DNA of 64,000 bases from Shouchella hunanensis (GCF_028735875.1 NZ_CP117834.1:1972001-2036000), one strand, 5' to 3'. Positions 16,600-25,890 are shown, numbered from the stretch's first letter. The notes: generated by a model from the letters alone, not told the origin. Made by a program: numbers and translations.

Positions 16600-19032
16600 G
16601 TGGAAAAAGAAGTCTATATACCAATAGAGGGTATGACGTGTGCGGCGTGTGCTAACCGGATTGAAAAAGGATTAACCCGACTGGATGGCGTTGATAAGGC
16701 AAATGTTAACTTTGCGACAGAAAAAGCAAAGATACGCTACCACTCAGAGAAAATAACCCCAAAGGCATTTGAAGAAAAAATTCAACACCTAGGGTACAAC
16801 GTTAATAAGGAAAAAGTTGTTTTTGCTATTACTGGTATGACGTGTGCAGCGTGTGCAAACCGAATTGAAAAAAAGCTAACACGAATAGACGGTGTTTCAA
16901 GTGCGAGCGTTAATTTTGCCGTTGAGAACGTCACTGTTGAATACAATTCAAGTGAAGTGACTCCAGTTGATTTAAAAGAAGCAGTAAAAAAGATTGGCTA
17001 TACGTTAAACGAACAAGACTCAAATGAAGAAACAGCTGACTATCGGGATAAAGAAATTCGAAATCAAACAGGGAAATTTATCTTTGCGGCGATTTTATCG
17101 TTGCCACTGTTATGGACAATGGTGACGCATTTTGAATTTACATCCTTTCTCTATATGCCTGACATGTTTATGAATCCATGGGTGCAGCTTGCTCTTGCTA
17201 CGCCTGTCCAATTTATTGCTGGAGCGCAATTTTATAAAGGAGCCTATAAAGCGCTCAGAAGTAAGAGCGCCAATATGGATGTCTTAATTGCGCTTGGAAC
17301 GACCGTCGCTTTCTTCTATAGTCTTTTCTTAGGCTATGAATGGCATATTAATGGGCAAGTAGGGATGCCTGAACTTTACTTTGAAGCAGCCGCAGTCATC
17401 ATTACGCTTGTTATTTTAGGGAAGCTGTTTGAAGTGCGTGCAAAAGGTCGAACAGGGAAAGCAATTGAAAAGTTACTCGATATGCAAGCGAAAACCGCAC
17501 GTATAGTGCGAGATGGTTTAGAAGTGGAAGTCCCTGTAGAAGCGGTTGTTGTTGGTGACACGTTTATTGTTCGTCCCGGCGAAAAAATACCAGTAGATGG
17601 AGAAATTGTAAAAGGAAGTTCTGCCCTTGATGAATCGATGATTACTGGAGAAAGTATTCCTGTTGATAAAAAGCCAAAGGATGTTGTTATCGGCGGAACA
17701 ATCAATAAAAATGGAACGCTAACGGTGAACGCAACCAAAGTGGGAAAAGATACAGCTCTCGCGCAAATTGTAAAAGTGGTTGAGGAGGCGCAAGGTAGTA
17801 AAGCTGATATTCAGCGCGTTGCCGACCGAGTGTCAGGCGTATTTGTGCCGATTGTCGTGCTTATTGCAGTAGGTTCTTTTCTTGCATGGTATTTCCTAAT
17901 TGAGCCGGGAGATGTCCGTTCTGCTCTCGTGCCACTCATTACGGTACTTGTAATCGCTTGTCCGTGTGCCCTCGGACTGGCAACTCCAACGTCTATTATG
18001 GCGGGATCAGGAAGAGCTGCGGAAATGGGTGTTCTTTTTAAAGGTGGCGAGCATTTAGAGCATACGCGGAATATCCAGACGGTCGTGCTTGATAAAACAG
18101 GAACAGTAACAAAAGGTGAGCCAGAGTTAACGAATGTAGACATTGTAAATGGAACGGAACAGGATGTATTAGCACTTGTAGGTGCTGCTGAGAAACATTC
18201 TGAGCATCCACTTGCTAAAGCGATTGTTGACGGCATAAAGAAGCGAGGCATCTCTATTCCAGAGCCGGAACAGTTTACGGCGTTGCCTGGATTTGGGGTA
18301 GAGGCCCAAGTGGATGGTAAGACCCTTTATATTGGAACAAGAAAGTTAATGAAGCAGCATCAACTTGATAGTCAATTGATTGAAGAAAAGATGGCAACTC
18401 TTGAAACAGCAGGGAAAACAGCGATGGTAATCGCGATTGACAACGAGATAGCAGGCCTTATCGCTGTCTCAGATACGGTTAAAGACACGTCAAAAGCAGC
18501 GGTAGCACGGATGAAGTCCCTTGGGCTAGAGGTTATCATGCTAACAGGCGATAACGAAAAAACAGCGACGGCCATTGGTAATCAAGTAGGTATTGACCGC
18601 GTCATCGCTGAAGTCGTTCCAGAGCAAAAAGCGGATGAAATAAAAAAGCTTCAGCTAGAAGGTAAGAAAGTGGCTATGGTTGGAGATGGAATGAATGATG
18701 CACCTGCATTGGCTGTAGCGGATGTTGGAATGGCGATTGGTACAGGAACTGATGTAGCAATCGAAGCGGCAGATGTGACGTTAATGCGAGGCGATTTGCA
18801 AAGCGTGGCTGACAGCATTCAACTTAGTGAAAAAACGATGCGAAATATTAAACAAAACTTATTCTTCGCATTTGTTTACAATTCAGCAGGTATTCCAATT
18901 GCTGCCGCGGGGTTATTAGCACCTTGGGTAGCTGGGGCAGCGATGGCATTTAGCTCGGTTTCAGTCGTCTTAAATGCGCTACGTTTACAACGAATGCGCT
19001 TTAAGAAAGAAGGTGATTCTCGTGAACAGTAA
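16600..19032 (+). CDS. copA: CopA, copper-exporting P1B-type ATPase
   Basis: 810 residues from a GTG start with AAGGAGG 10 bases upstream. Two N-terminal heavy-metal domains carry GMTCAAC (Cys14/Cys17 and Cys82/Cys85). The transmembrane metal site is CPC (454-456). The catalytic Asp498 lies in DKTGT, followed by SEHPLA and GDGMNDAPAL. It uses ATP to pump Cu(I) out of the cytosol, taking copper from CopZ. It overlaps the next gene by 11 bp and shares the CsoR-type promoter. Confidence 0.97.
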   Translation: MEKEVYIPIEGMTCAACANRIEKGLTRLDGVDKANVNFATEKAKIRYHSEKITPKAFEEKIQHLGYNVNKEKVVFAITGMTCAACANRIEKKLTRIDGVSSASVNFAVENVTVEYNSSEVTPVDLKEAVKKIGYTLNEQDSNEETADYRDKEIRNQTGKFIFAAILSLPLLWTMVTHFEFTSFLYMPDMFMNPWVQLALATPVQFIAGAQFYKGAYKALRSKSANMDVLIALGTTVAFFYSLFLGYEWHINGQVGMPELYFEAAAVIITLVILGKLFEVRAKGRTGKAIEKLLDMQAKTARIVRDGLEVEVPVEAVVVGDTFIVRPGEKIPVDGEIVKGSSALDESMITGESIPVDKKPKDVVIGGTINKNGTLTVNATKVGKDTALAQIVKVVEEAQGSKADIQRVADRVSGVFVPIVVLIAVGSFLAWYFLIEPGDVRSALVPLITVLVIACPCALGLATPTSIMAGSGRAAEMGVLFKGGEHLEHTRNIQTVVLDKTGTVTKGEPELTNVDIVNGTEQDVLALVGAAEKHSEHPLAKAIVDGIKKRGISIPEPEQFTALPGFGVEAQVDGKTLYIGTRKLMKQHQLDSQLIEEKMATLETAGKTAMVIAIDNEIAGLIAVSDTVKDTSKAAVARMKSLGLEVIMLTGDNEKTATAIGNQVGIDRVIAEVVPEQKADEIKKLQLEGKKVAMVGDGMNDAPALAVADVGMAIGTGTDVAIEAADVTLMRGDLQSVADSIQLSEKTMRNIKQNLFFAFVYNSAGIPIAAAGLLAPWVAGAAMAFSSVSVVLNALRLQRMRFKKEGDSREQ

Positions 19033-19834
19033 GGCATGGGTGCTAATTGGAATTGCTTATCTTATTTTGGTTGTGACAGCATACGGTTTAATTACGGGTG
19101 AGAATATTTTTCAAAGTGGCACGATGCACGAGGCACACAGTGAAGAGCTTGGGCAGGAGCCTGATGTGAATCACAATGAACATGAAGGTCAGGGAACGGA
19201 TGAATCACAAGTCCTAACACATGTAAGGTACCAAGATGACCAATTAATGATCCACCTTGAAGATGAGGAAGGGAACCCACCTGAGTTAGAAGTCTCTCAT
19301 GAACAAGAAATGCATGTGATTGTGGTGTCCAATGACTTGGAGAAGTATTTGCACCTTCATCCTGAAAAGCAAGGTGAAGGGGTGTTTGTTATCAACCAAT
19401 CTCTTGCTGACGGAGAGTATCAGATTTTTGTTGATGTATCACCGAAAGGAAAAATGTATACTCCTTCTGCAAATGCTATGCAAGTAGGCGAAGCACCAAC
19501 GGCGAAAACTCAGTTGGAAAAAGATGTGGTTTGGACAAAAGAAGTCGAAGGCAAAACGGTCACGCTGGAAGCGGTTGAAGCCAAAGTTGATGAACCCGTC
19601 CAACTTGTGTTTGACTTACACGGTGAAACGCCTGAGCCGTATTTAGGTGCACTTGGTCATGTCGTCATTTTAGATGAAGCAGTAGAAGCGTTTATTCACG
19701 TTCATCCAGTTAGTCATGACGATACACGCTTCGATGCTCATTTTACTCAGTCGGGCACTTATAAGCTATGGGCAGAGTTTCAGTATCGCGATGAAGGAGT
19801 TATCGCTTTTCCTTTTGTGATTGAAGTCAACTAA
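19022..19834 (+). CDS. Membrane-anchored His-rich protein of the copper operon
   Basis: 270 residues from the GTG at 19022, preceded by GAAGGTGATT; the start overlaps the copA end. One N-terminal helix (about 5-26) is followed by a His/Glu-rich linker (MHEAHSEELGQ, NHNEHEG), then two beta-rich modules containing LHLHPEKQGEG and FIHVHPVSHDD. Imidazole pairs such as HLHP and HVHP and the operon position suggest a copper-binding or copper-handling protein on the outer face. I do not recognise a named family, and the function is inferred. Confidence 0.72.
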   Translation: MNSKAWVLIGIAYLILVVTAYGLITGENIFQSGTMHEAHSEELGQEPDVNHNEHEGQGTDESQVLTHVRYQDDQLMIHLEDEEGNPPELEVSHEQEMHVIVVSNDLEKYLHLHPEKQGEGVFVINQSLADGEYQIFVDVSPKGKMYTPSANAMQVGEAPTAKTQLEKDVVWTKEVEGKTVTLEAVEAKVDEPVQLVFDLHGETPEPYLGALGHVVILDEAVEAFIHVHPVSHDDTRFDAHFTQSGTYKLWAEFQYRDEGVIAFPFVIEVN

Positions 19835-19870
19835 GGAATAGACCAAAGAAATAGAATGGAGGAACAATAA

Positions 19871-20077
19871 ATGAAAACAATTGAATTAAAGGTAAGTGGC
19901 ATGTCTTGTGGACATTGCGTCTCAAGCATAGAAACTGGCGTTGGAAACATGAATGGTGTTGACAACGTGACTGTTAAGCTAGATGAAGGGCTTGTTACGA
20001 TCACGTTTGATAGCGATCAAGTCAACAAGGGGATGCTCAAACTAAAGATAGAAGACCTTGGTTACGACATTCAGTAA
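19871..20077 (+). CDS. copZ: CopZ, copper chaperone
   Basis: 68-residue ferredoxin-like heavy-metal domain with GMSCGHCVSSIE, Cys13 and Cys16 binding Cu(I). It passes copper to CopA. The ribosome site is TGGAGG, and it lies 36 bp after the His-rich gene in the same operon. In B. subtilis copZ precedes copA; here it comes last. Confidence 0.96.
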   Translation: MKTIELKVSGMSCGHCVSSIETGVGNMNGVDNVTVKLDEGLVTITFDSDQVNKGMLKLKIEDLGYDIQ

Positions 20078-20100
20078 ACGATGGTGAAAAGAAGCGAAAG

Positions 20101-20131
20101 ATCCGAATCACCTTTTGGTTCGGATTTTTTT
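20101..20131 (+). terminator. Terminator of the cop operon
   Basis: Stem ATCCGAA/TTCGGAT (20101-20107 and 20119-20125), then TTTTTTT. Confidence 0.85.
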
Positions 20132-20284
20132 GCTATTTGCATAGACATCATATAGGAATACATTGCTAGGCTAGTCAAACGGATTTGTCCATTGTTTAAT
20201 AGGAATAGACCTCTAGTTTTGTAACTGGTAAAATGGTACTCGCTACACTTAATAAAAAAATTGATATAAATGAAGAATGTCTAG

Positions 20285-20313
20285 TTGACTAATCGGATTT
20301 AAAGGAATAAAGT
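20285..20313 (+). promoter_or_regulatory. Putative promoter of tcyP
   Basis: -35 TTGACT (20285-20290), 17-bp spacer, -10-like TAAAGT (20308-20313), about 50 bp before the start codon. B. subtilis tcyP is under CymR; I could not define a clear CymR box here. Confidence 0.45.
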
Positions 20314-20362
20314 AAGTGGTAGAAAAAAAGAAACGTTTTTAATAGTATAGGGAGGGTTATGG

Positions 20363-21760
20363 ATGGATGTTGGTTTAACGATTGCGGTTGTAGCATCAGT
20401 TGTAATCGTCGCTGCAATCCTTTTTTGGATGCAACGAAAGCATTTATCGTTTTCAGTACGCGTATTAACCGCTTTAGGAGCAGGGATCGCGCTTGGCTTT
20501 ATTTTTCAATTTTTCTTTGATCCAGAATCAAACGTTATCGTAAATGCGATGGATTGGATAGGCATTGTTGGAACAGGTTATGTTCGCTTTTTACAAATGA
20601 TTATGATGCCGCTTATTTTTGTGGCGATTTTATCTGCCTTTACACGGATAAAAGCTGCAAAAGAGGTAGGCAAGATTAGCGGACTTGTGATAGGGATGCT
20701 CGTTGTCACAACGATCATCGCAGGTGCGATTGGATTTACGTCTGCTTCCGTGTTTAATCTAAGTGCAGACGATATTCAGGTGGGTTCCGCTGAACAAGAG
20801 CGGGGTCTGTCAATGGAAGAGCGTTATGACACGATGGAAAGCACAACCATTCCTCAGCAAATTGTTCAGCTTATCCCGACAAACCCATTCGCTGATTTAA
20901 CAGGAGCGCGACCAACGTCAACATTAGGTGTGGTAATCTTTGCAGCATTTTTAGGAGTTGCTTACTTAGGTGTTCGTCGTAAAGAACCGCAAGCTGCTGA
21001 GATGTTTGAAAAAATTATTGGTGCAATATTCTCCGTTGTGATGCGTGTTGTGACACTTATTTTACGCTTAACACCATATGGGGTACTCGCCATTATGACC
21101 TCTACTGTAGCGCAAAGTGATTTAGGTGCTGTTATGACATTAGGAACGTTTGTTATTGCTTCCTATGTGGCATTAGCCGCTGTTTTCCTTGTGCATTTAC
21201 TCATTTTATTATTTATGGGATTAAGCCCGGTGCAGTATTTGAAGAAGGCATTTCCAGTGTTGGCGTTTGCGTTTACGTCACGAACAAGCGCAGCTGCTTT
21301 ACCGATGAATATTCAAACACAAAAGAAATTAGGCGTACCAGAAGGAACGGCGAATTTTGCGGGATCATTCGGTTTATCAATTGGTCAAAATGGTTGTGCG
21401 GGTGTTTATCCAGCTATGCTTGCGTTTATGATTGCACCGACAGTAGGACAAAACCCGTTTGAACCTGGTTTTATAGCGATGCTACTTGTTGTGATTGCCA
21501 TTAGTTCATTTGGCGTTGCTGGTGTAGGTGGCGGAGCGACGTTTGCCGCAATTCTTGTACTTGCCGCGATGGATTTACCGATTGCGTTAGCTGGGTTGTT
21601 AATTTCAATTGAACCGCTAATTGATATGGGACGTACAGCTGTAAACGTGTCTGGAAGTATGATATCCGGTATTTTCACATCAAAAGTGAAAAAAGATTTG
21701 AATGTGGATGATTATAAAGATGATTCTCTTCGCATTGATGTATCTGAAGAAGCAAGTTAA
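20363..21760 (+). CDS. tcyP: TcyP, L-cystine symporter
   Basis: 465 residues, nearly the length of B. subtilis TcyP, of the dicarboxylate/amino acid:cation symporter fold. Diagnostic stretches are the YMQRKH-like WMQRKHLSFSVRVLTALG start, GYVRFLQMIMMPLIFVAI, the hairpin serines FTSRTSAAALPMN and the tip NGCAGVYPAMLAF. It takes up cystine as a sulfur source. GGGAGGG precedes the ATG at 20363. It is a single gene with its own terminator. Confidence 0.93.
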   Translation: MDVGLTIAVVASVVIVAAILFWMQRKHLSFSVRVLTALGAGIALGFIFQFFFDPESNVIVNAMDWIGIVGTGYVRFLQMIMMPLIFVAILSAFTRIKAAKEVGKISGLVIGMLVVTTIIAGAIGFTSASVFNLSADDIQVGSAEQERGLSMEERYDTMESTTIPQQIVQLIPTNPFADLTGARPTSTLGVVIFAAFLGVAYLGVRRKEPQAAEMFEKIIGAIFSVVMRVVTLILRLTPYGVLAIMTSTVAQSDLGAVMTLGTFVIASYVALAAVFLVHLLILLFMGLSPVQYLKKAFPVLAFAFTSRTSAAALPMNIQTQKKLGVPEGTANFAGSFGLSIGQNGCAGVYPAMLAFMIAPTVGQNPFEPGFIAMLLVVIAISSFGVAGVGGGATFAAILVLAAMDLPIALAGLLISIEPLIDMGRTAVNVSGSMISGIFTSKVKKDLNVDDYKDDSLRIDVSEEAS

Positions 21761-21765
21761 TGACG

Positions 21766-21798
21766 AAGACCGCAACCCTTAAGGATTGCGGTCTTTTT
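21766..21798. terminator. Bidirectional terminator between tcyP and the YibE/F pair
   Basis: Stem AAGACCGCAA/TTGCGGTCTT (21766-21775 and 21786-21795), followed by T-run; it overlaps the end of the minus-strand gene. Confidence 0.88.
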
Positions 21799-22555
21799 TT
21801 CGACTTTCATGAACGAGGTGCAGGGCGCTCAGGATTGCTGTAATTGGAATAATGAGTGCAACCCCAATTCCGGCACAGAAGATCGTGATCAGTTCGTTTG
21901 CAAACACTTTTGCGTTTACCATTTCGCCTAGTGTATAGGATAAGTCTTTAAACCAAATTAAGAGTGCGAGCTGTCCGCCAAAAAACGCAAAGAATAAGGT
22001 GTTGGCATTCGTTCCTAGAATATCCCGTCCAATTTTCATTCCGAAGAGAAATAGACGTTTTACATTCGCATCTCGATGCTGCTTGTATAATTCTTGCATT
22101 GGAGACGTAATGGAGATTGCCGTATCAGCAATAGCGCCAATTGTACTCATCACAATGACGGAAGCGGCAATTTGTGTGAAGTCGAGTCCGATTAAAATGG
22201 AAAAGGACCCAAGCTCTTCAATTTCTTCCTCACCAAACCCTTGAATCATTGTATGGTTCGTTACAAAAGAGATAAAGACTAACAGAACCCCAATTGTCAG
22301 CATTGTTGAGACAAAGGCTGTAATGGACTTACTGCTCCATTCATTAATAATAAATAGGGTTGCAGCGGCAATTAAGGTACAAGCAATAAACGTTATCACC
22401 AACGGATGCGCCTCGGGGTTTGTCATAAAGACAATTCCACCGAAGAGAATGATAAAATTTAAGAACAAGACGGCAAAAGATCGCGCCCCTTTTTTACCAC
22501 CAACGGCAATCATGAGGATGAATAGAAGTACTGTTAAAACGGTAAGAACATTCAA
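21779..22555 (-). CDS. YibE/F-like membrane protein, second of a pair
   Basis: 258 residues, about seven helices. It starts with TTG at 22555, supported by a strong AAAGGAGGG site; the TTGA overlaps the stop of the partner. It shares with its partner the motif pattern of YibE/F proteins (IGAIADTAISITSPMQELY; GMKIGRDILGTNANTLFFAFFG). YibE/F proteins are conserved bacterial membrane proteins of unknown transport role. The pairing of two halves suggests a heterodimer. Confidence 0.8.
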   Translation of the reverse strand: MNVLTVLTVLLFILMIAVGGKKGARSFAVLFLNFIILFGGIVFMTNPEAHPLVITFIACTLIAAATLFIINEWSSKSITAFVSTMLTIGVLLVFISFVTNHTMIQGFGEEEIEELGSFSILIGLDFTQIAASVIVMSTIGAIADTAISITSPMQELYKQHRDANVKRLFLFGMKIGRDILGTNANTLFFAFFGGQLALLIWFKDLSYTLGEMVNAKVFANELITIFCAGIGVALIIPITAILSALHLVHESRKKDRNP

Positions 22556-23670
22556 TGTTTAGCCCTCCTTTTACGGACGAAATAGAGGGACAAATAGAGG
22601 CCAACAGGAATGGCTAGAACAATGCCAATCCCCGCCACTAATGCGCGTGCCAATTCTAACGATAAATTAATCGATACGATAAATTCTAGCGGTGAATGGT
22701 TTTTAAAATAGAGAAGGATACTTGGAATCGATCCACTTATGTAAGCAAAGAACATAATGTTGATCATTGCTCCCATTACATCTCGTCCCACTTCCAATCC
22801 TGAAGCTTTCAATGTGGCTTCATCAATGGCTTCGTTTTCCTCGTACATGCCAAAAATAGAGGCGGACATCGTAATGGATACATCCATCACTGCCCCTAAT
22901 ATACCGATTAACACCCCAGCCATAAAAACAGTGTGATAGGGTCGGGTTAAAAACTGCATCTCTTCAAATCGTAGACCATTGTTATTCAATAGAGTTAGGA
23001 CAACGTAAGCGAACGTCATTGTAATCGTAGTGACGATGAGCGTTGAAAGAATTGCTGTATACGTTTTTTCATTTGCTCCATTTACAAGTAGTAAGGTTAT
23101 CACTGTGAAAAGGATAGAGCTGACCGCGCAAATGACCAGCAACCAATCGTTAGATGCTTGTAAATAAACGTCTAGGGCGATTGATAAGATGAGGCCATTC
23201 ACACCTAATGATAGAGCAGAATAGAGTCCTTGTCGTTTTCCAACTGCCATGAGCACGAATAAAAACAGCCATGCAACAATAACGAGGTAATGGTCGCGCT
23301 TCACGTCGGTAATGGAACCCGACAGCTCTTCTTCTTCAAACGAATCAATCCAAATAAAGACATCATCCCCAGGCGCAAATGCTTGGTCATATGCTCCGGA
23401 ATCAGAATAGTGATTTGCTAGTGTAATAGCTTGACCTTGATGCTCTCCATTTTGAATTTTTGCGGTAATGGCCTGCGAATAAAGCGTATCTTCATTGCCG
23501 AATTGATCGATGACATGCTCTTCTTCATAGCTGGTCACATCGGTTATCGTCGCAATAGGTCTTTCATAAAAAGAATAATTATTCAATACAAACAGAATAG
23601 AGGAGACTGCTAGAAGAACAAGCACTATCATCCATATAAGTGATTGTTTCTTGACATTTTTTCGGTTCAT
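22552..23670 (-). CDS. YibE/F family membrane protein, first of a pair
   Basis: 372 residues from the ATG at 23670 (MNRKNVKKQSL); an upstream in-frame TTG at 23733 has no better ribosome site, so the start is not certain. One N-terminal helix, an extracytoplasmic beta domain of ~130 residues, then about seven helices with GVLIGILGAVMDVSITMS and GLEVGRDVMGAMIN. These match the YibE/F signature. The substrate and role are unknown. Transcribed with the shorter homologue downstream. Confidence 0.78.
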   Translation of the reverse strand: MNRKNVKKQSLIWMIVLVLLAVSSILFVLNNYSFYERPIATITDVTSYEEEHVIDQFGNEDTLYSQAITAKIQNGEHQGQAITLANHYSDSGAYDQAFAPGDDVFIWIDSFEEEELSGSITDVKRDHYLVIVAWLFLFVLMAVGKRQGLYSALSLGVNGLILSIALDVYLQASNDWLLVICAVSSILFTVITLLLVNGANEKTYTAILSTLIVTTITMTFAYVVLTLLNNNGLRFEEMQFLTRPYHTVFMAGVLIGILGAVMDVSITMSASIFGMYEENEAIDEATLKASGLEVGRDVMGAMINIMFFAYISGSIPSILLYFKNHSPLEFIVSINLSLELARALVAGIGIVLAIPVGLYLSLYFVRKRRAKH

Positions 23671-23743
23671 GTTAAAGCCCGGCTTTCTTTTTTCAATTCT
23701 GTTTACTTTATCAAGTGTACTAGAAAAGGTCAATTTTAAAAAA

Positions 23744-24018
23744 GAGGCTGGGACATAACTGAAAGTAGTATTTGAAAAGACGAATAGTCTAAAATATGCT
23801 GAGTAGCACCGCTACAGGAGAATCCTTCGCTTTCCGGGGACACGGCCTCAGCCTCCTCCGTGGCAAACCACCACTCCAGAGTCTTCAGACACGTGCTGAT
23901 CCCCCAGGAGTCTTCGGATTCTCCTTCCGCTAATTTTCATATAAAACAAACGACGAACGTTCCTATATTCAGGAATGTTCGTCATTTTGGTCTGTCTATC
24001 TACTTTTGTCCCAGCCTC
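23744..24018. repeat. MITE-like repeat element with GAGGCTGGGACA terminal inverted repeats
   Basis: The ends are near-perfect inverted repeats: GAGGCTGGGACATAA (23744-23758) and TTTTGTCCCAGCCTC (24004-24018). Inside is an inverted repeat GACGAACGTTCCT/AGGAATGTTCGTC (23952-23964 and 23971-23983), and a GC-rich part with ACGGCCTCAGCCTCC and CAGGAGTC. Similar non-coding repeats are, from memory, scattered through Bacillaceae genomes. It has no credible ORF and fills the 353-bp gap between the YibE/F pair and the GNAT gene. It could be a non-autonomous mobile element or fold as RNA. Confidence 0.75.
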
Positions 24019-24023
24019 GTGCT

Positions 24024-24557
24024 CTAATTGTTGTTCCATTCTTCTCTTAAGATGCCCATGCGAATGGAATCATAGTAGTGGCCATTGAAGTAACGGACGT
24101 TACGAATTCGACCTTCCATTTGCATGCCGAGTTTTTCTGCTACACGAATCATCCGTTTATTTCCAGACCAAGTTGTTAAGCCCAGTCGAACATGATCCGT
24201 TGTTCGAAAGAGGTGGTTCATCCACAGCTTTAAAGCACGGGTACCTAAACCATGACCCCAATGCGCCCCCTGGTAAAAAATGATTCCCATTTCAAGCCAA
24301 ATCTTTTGTGCATCTTCATAGTAAAAGCTGACTGTTCCGCAGATCATGTTATTCACTGTGACCACCCAACAATCATCCTGGTTTACCCAGTTTTCACTTT
24401 TGTGCATAAAAGCTTCATAAGCAATCGGGCTATGAGGAAAGTATGGAGCATCCCATTGTTTCCATTCTGGATTTGCCTCTTTATAAATAAGTTCCCACAG
24501 TGTCGTTAAATCATTTTGCTGAATTGGACGTATGGTTAGCTCTTCATCTGTATACAT
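24024..24557 (-). CDS. GNAT family N-acetyltransferase
   Basis: 177 residues from the ATG at 24557, which follows AGAGGAAACGA; an upstream TTG has no support. RimJ-like layout: LTIRPIQQNDL first strand, then GIIFYQGAHWGHGLGTRALKLW as the acetyl-CoA region and RVAEKLGMQMEGRIRNVRYF. It acetylates an amine in the cytosol, substrate unknown. It ends immediately next to the MITE-like repeat. Confidence 0.85.
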   Translation of the reverse strand: MYTDEELTIRPIQQNDLTTLWELIYKEANPEWKQWDAPYFPHSPIAYEAFMHKSENWVNQDDCWVVTVNNMICGTVSFYYEDAQKIWLEMGIIFYQGAHWGHGLGTRALKLWMNHLFRTTDHVRLGLTTWSGNKRMIRVAEKLGMQMEGRIRNVRYFNGHYYDSIRMGILREEWNNN

Positions 24558-24823
24558 TCGTTTCCTCTTTTCTTGAGTCAAGTGAAGATAATTGAAAAGA
24601 AGGTGCTCTCTTGCTTTTCATTCCCCTTTGTATATGTAGGCTGTTTCATCATACTCATCCCTAACTTCGTAAATCTTGTCATGTCAATGGATGAAAGAAA
24701 CAACAAAAGAGGGGAGAAGAGAGCTGTCAAGTTTGGAGAGCGGCACGCGTTAAGTGCGATCTGCGATCAATAAGTAAGTAGGATATAAGCTGTCATGCAG
24801 CTCTCAAAAAGTGACATAGTACA

Positions 24824-25084
24824 TTATGATATTTTTAATGATTTTGCTAATCGACGGACAGCTTGTAGTTCTTTGTAAGATATTAATACAGAGCGAAAAA
24901 CACGATTCCGTATTGAAATACTTTGATGGAGTGGCTTTTCTAATTCAGGATAAGACGATGTCACATAATAAATTAAATCGGCGTAAGATAAATCCAGTTC
25001 TTTGCATGTTTCGTGTTTTTTTAGCAAATGGTTTTGAATTTTGTTAATCAACATAAACGCAGTTTGATTTTGTCTATGGTTCAT
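24824..25084 (-). CDS. Small conserved-looking hypothetical protein
   Basis: 86 residues from the ATG at 25084, with AAAGGGGGAT upstream. Mostly helical and basic, with LDLSYADLIYYVTSSYPELEKPLHQSI and a C-terminal LQAVRRLAKSLKIS. No membrane segment. I do not recognise a family; the good ribosome site and regular helix pattern make it a likely gene. No operon partner. Confidence 0.5.
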   Translation of the reverse strand: MNHRQNQTAFMLINKIQNHLLKKHETCKELDLSYADLIYYVTSSYPELEKPLHQSISIRNRVFRSVLISYKELQAVRRLAKSLKIS

Positions 25085-25370
25085 CAATAATCCCCCTTTA
25101 GTTAAAAAGCATAACAAAAAACAATGACTTCAATCAATACCCGGTCTGGTTACTAGATAAACTGCTTTTTAAAAAAGTACATGTGTAGAAGCATTCAGAC
25201 GTTGGATCTGACGATTGGTGAGGTGGATACCTAAGCCATTCAGAGCTACTTATATGAAAATGTGTGAATCGAGTTAAGGCAGCCTTCTGCTGTTTCAATT
25301 TAAATGGTTCTATGAGATACTTAGTACGTTGACTTAAAAGTGGGCTAATTTTGAGAGGTGTGATCCCTTA

Positions 25371-25544
25371 ATGTACAAAGTAGAACGTACTGTCAATGGG
25401 GTAACGGTGACCTTCAAGGACTCAAACAGCCATTTGGATAAAACCTTTAATGATCCTGTTGCCGCGAAATTGTTGGCAAAGAAATTGAACTTAGACTTAA
25501 TTATCGCAGATAACGACGAATGGCGAGTTGTAAATTATTTATAA
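25371..25544 (+). CDS. Small hypothetical protein (57 aa)
   Basis: Starts MYKVERTVNGVTVTFKDSN and ends DEWRVVNYL. GAGAGGTG lies 10 bases upstream and a terminator follows. The pattern suggests a small beta-beta-alpha-beta fold. No family recognised. The 286 bp upstream hold nothing else that I can identify. Confidence 0.55.
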   Translation: MYKVERTVNGVTVTFKDSNSHLDKTFNDPVAAKLLAKKLNLDLIIADNDEWRVVNYL

Positions 25545-25569
25545 ATAGATACAGGTGGCTGGCTGTATG

Positions 25570-25605
25570 AACCTTCAAGTGATTTCACTTGGAGGTTTTA
25601 TTTTT
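25570..25605 (+). terminator. Terminator after the 57-aa gene
   Basis: Hairpin AACCTTCAAGTG/CACTTGGAGGTT with a short loop, then TTATTTTT. Confidence 0.75.
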
Positions 25606-25646
25606 GTGGTAAGGGCTATAGGTGGTTAGGGTTGGAGGTGTTTGCG

Positions 25647-25835
25647 GTGTCTGGACATTGGGTAAACTATTTTATTTTGCTTTTACCGTATTTGTTGATA
25701 GGTGTACTGATCGGTTATTTTGTAGAAGAACCAACCGTTATTTTACTAATCGTTATGGCTCTGTTTTGGCTCATGCTGTTGGGTTGGATTTGTATTGAAA
25801 AGCACAAATCGACTCGGACAAATCAAACAAAATAA
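25647..25835 (+). CDS. Small two-helix membrane protein (62 aa)
   Basis: Start GTG at 25647, six bases after GGAGGTG; an in-frame TTG at 25632 lacks a site. Two hydrophobic helices (about 6-24 and 30-50: YFILLLPYLLIGVLIGYF and VILLIVMALFWLMLL) with a polar basic tail. No family recognised. Confidence 0.55.
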   Translation: MSGHWVNYFILLLPYLLIGVLIGYFVEEPTVILLIVMALFWLMLLGWICIEKHKSTRTNQTK

Positions 25836-25865
25836 AAAAGGATGCAACACGGTTTGTTTGCATCC
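25836..25865 (-). terminator. Terminator of the nitroreductase gene
   Basis: On the minus strand GGATGCAA...TTGCATCC followed by TTTTTT. It lies between two converging genes and could also act weakly on the plus strand. Confidence 0.8.
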
Positions 25866-25890
25866 AATCACTTTGTCACTCATGAAGTGC

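Noticed and set aside
23952-23983. CGAACGTTCC/GGAATGTTCG as a LexA box
   Set aside because: Spacing between the half sites does not fit GAAC-N4-GTTC; it is the stem of an inverted repeat inside the MITE-like element.
23848-24039. 63-codon minus-strand frame across the repeat
   Set aside because: Entirely explained by the MITE-like repeat and the GNAT end; low-complexity and no ribosome site.
24573-24773. 66-codon plus-strand frame with a hydrophobic segment
   Set aside because: No start codon with a ribosome site and it begins inside the promoter of the divergent GNAT gene.
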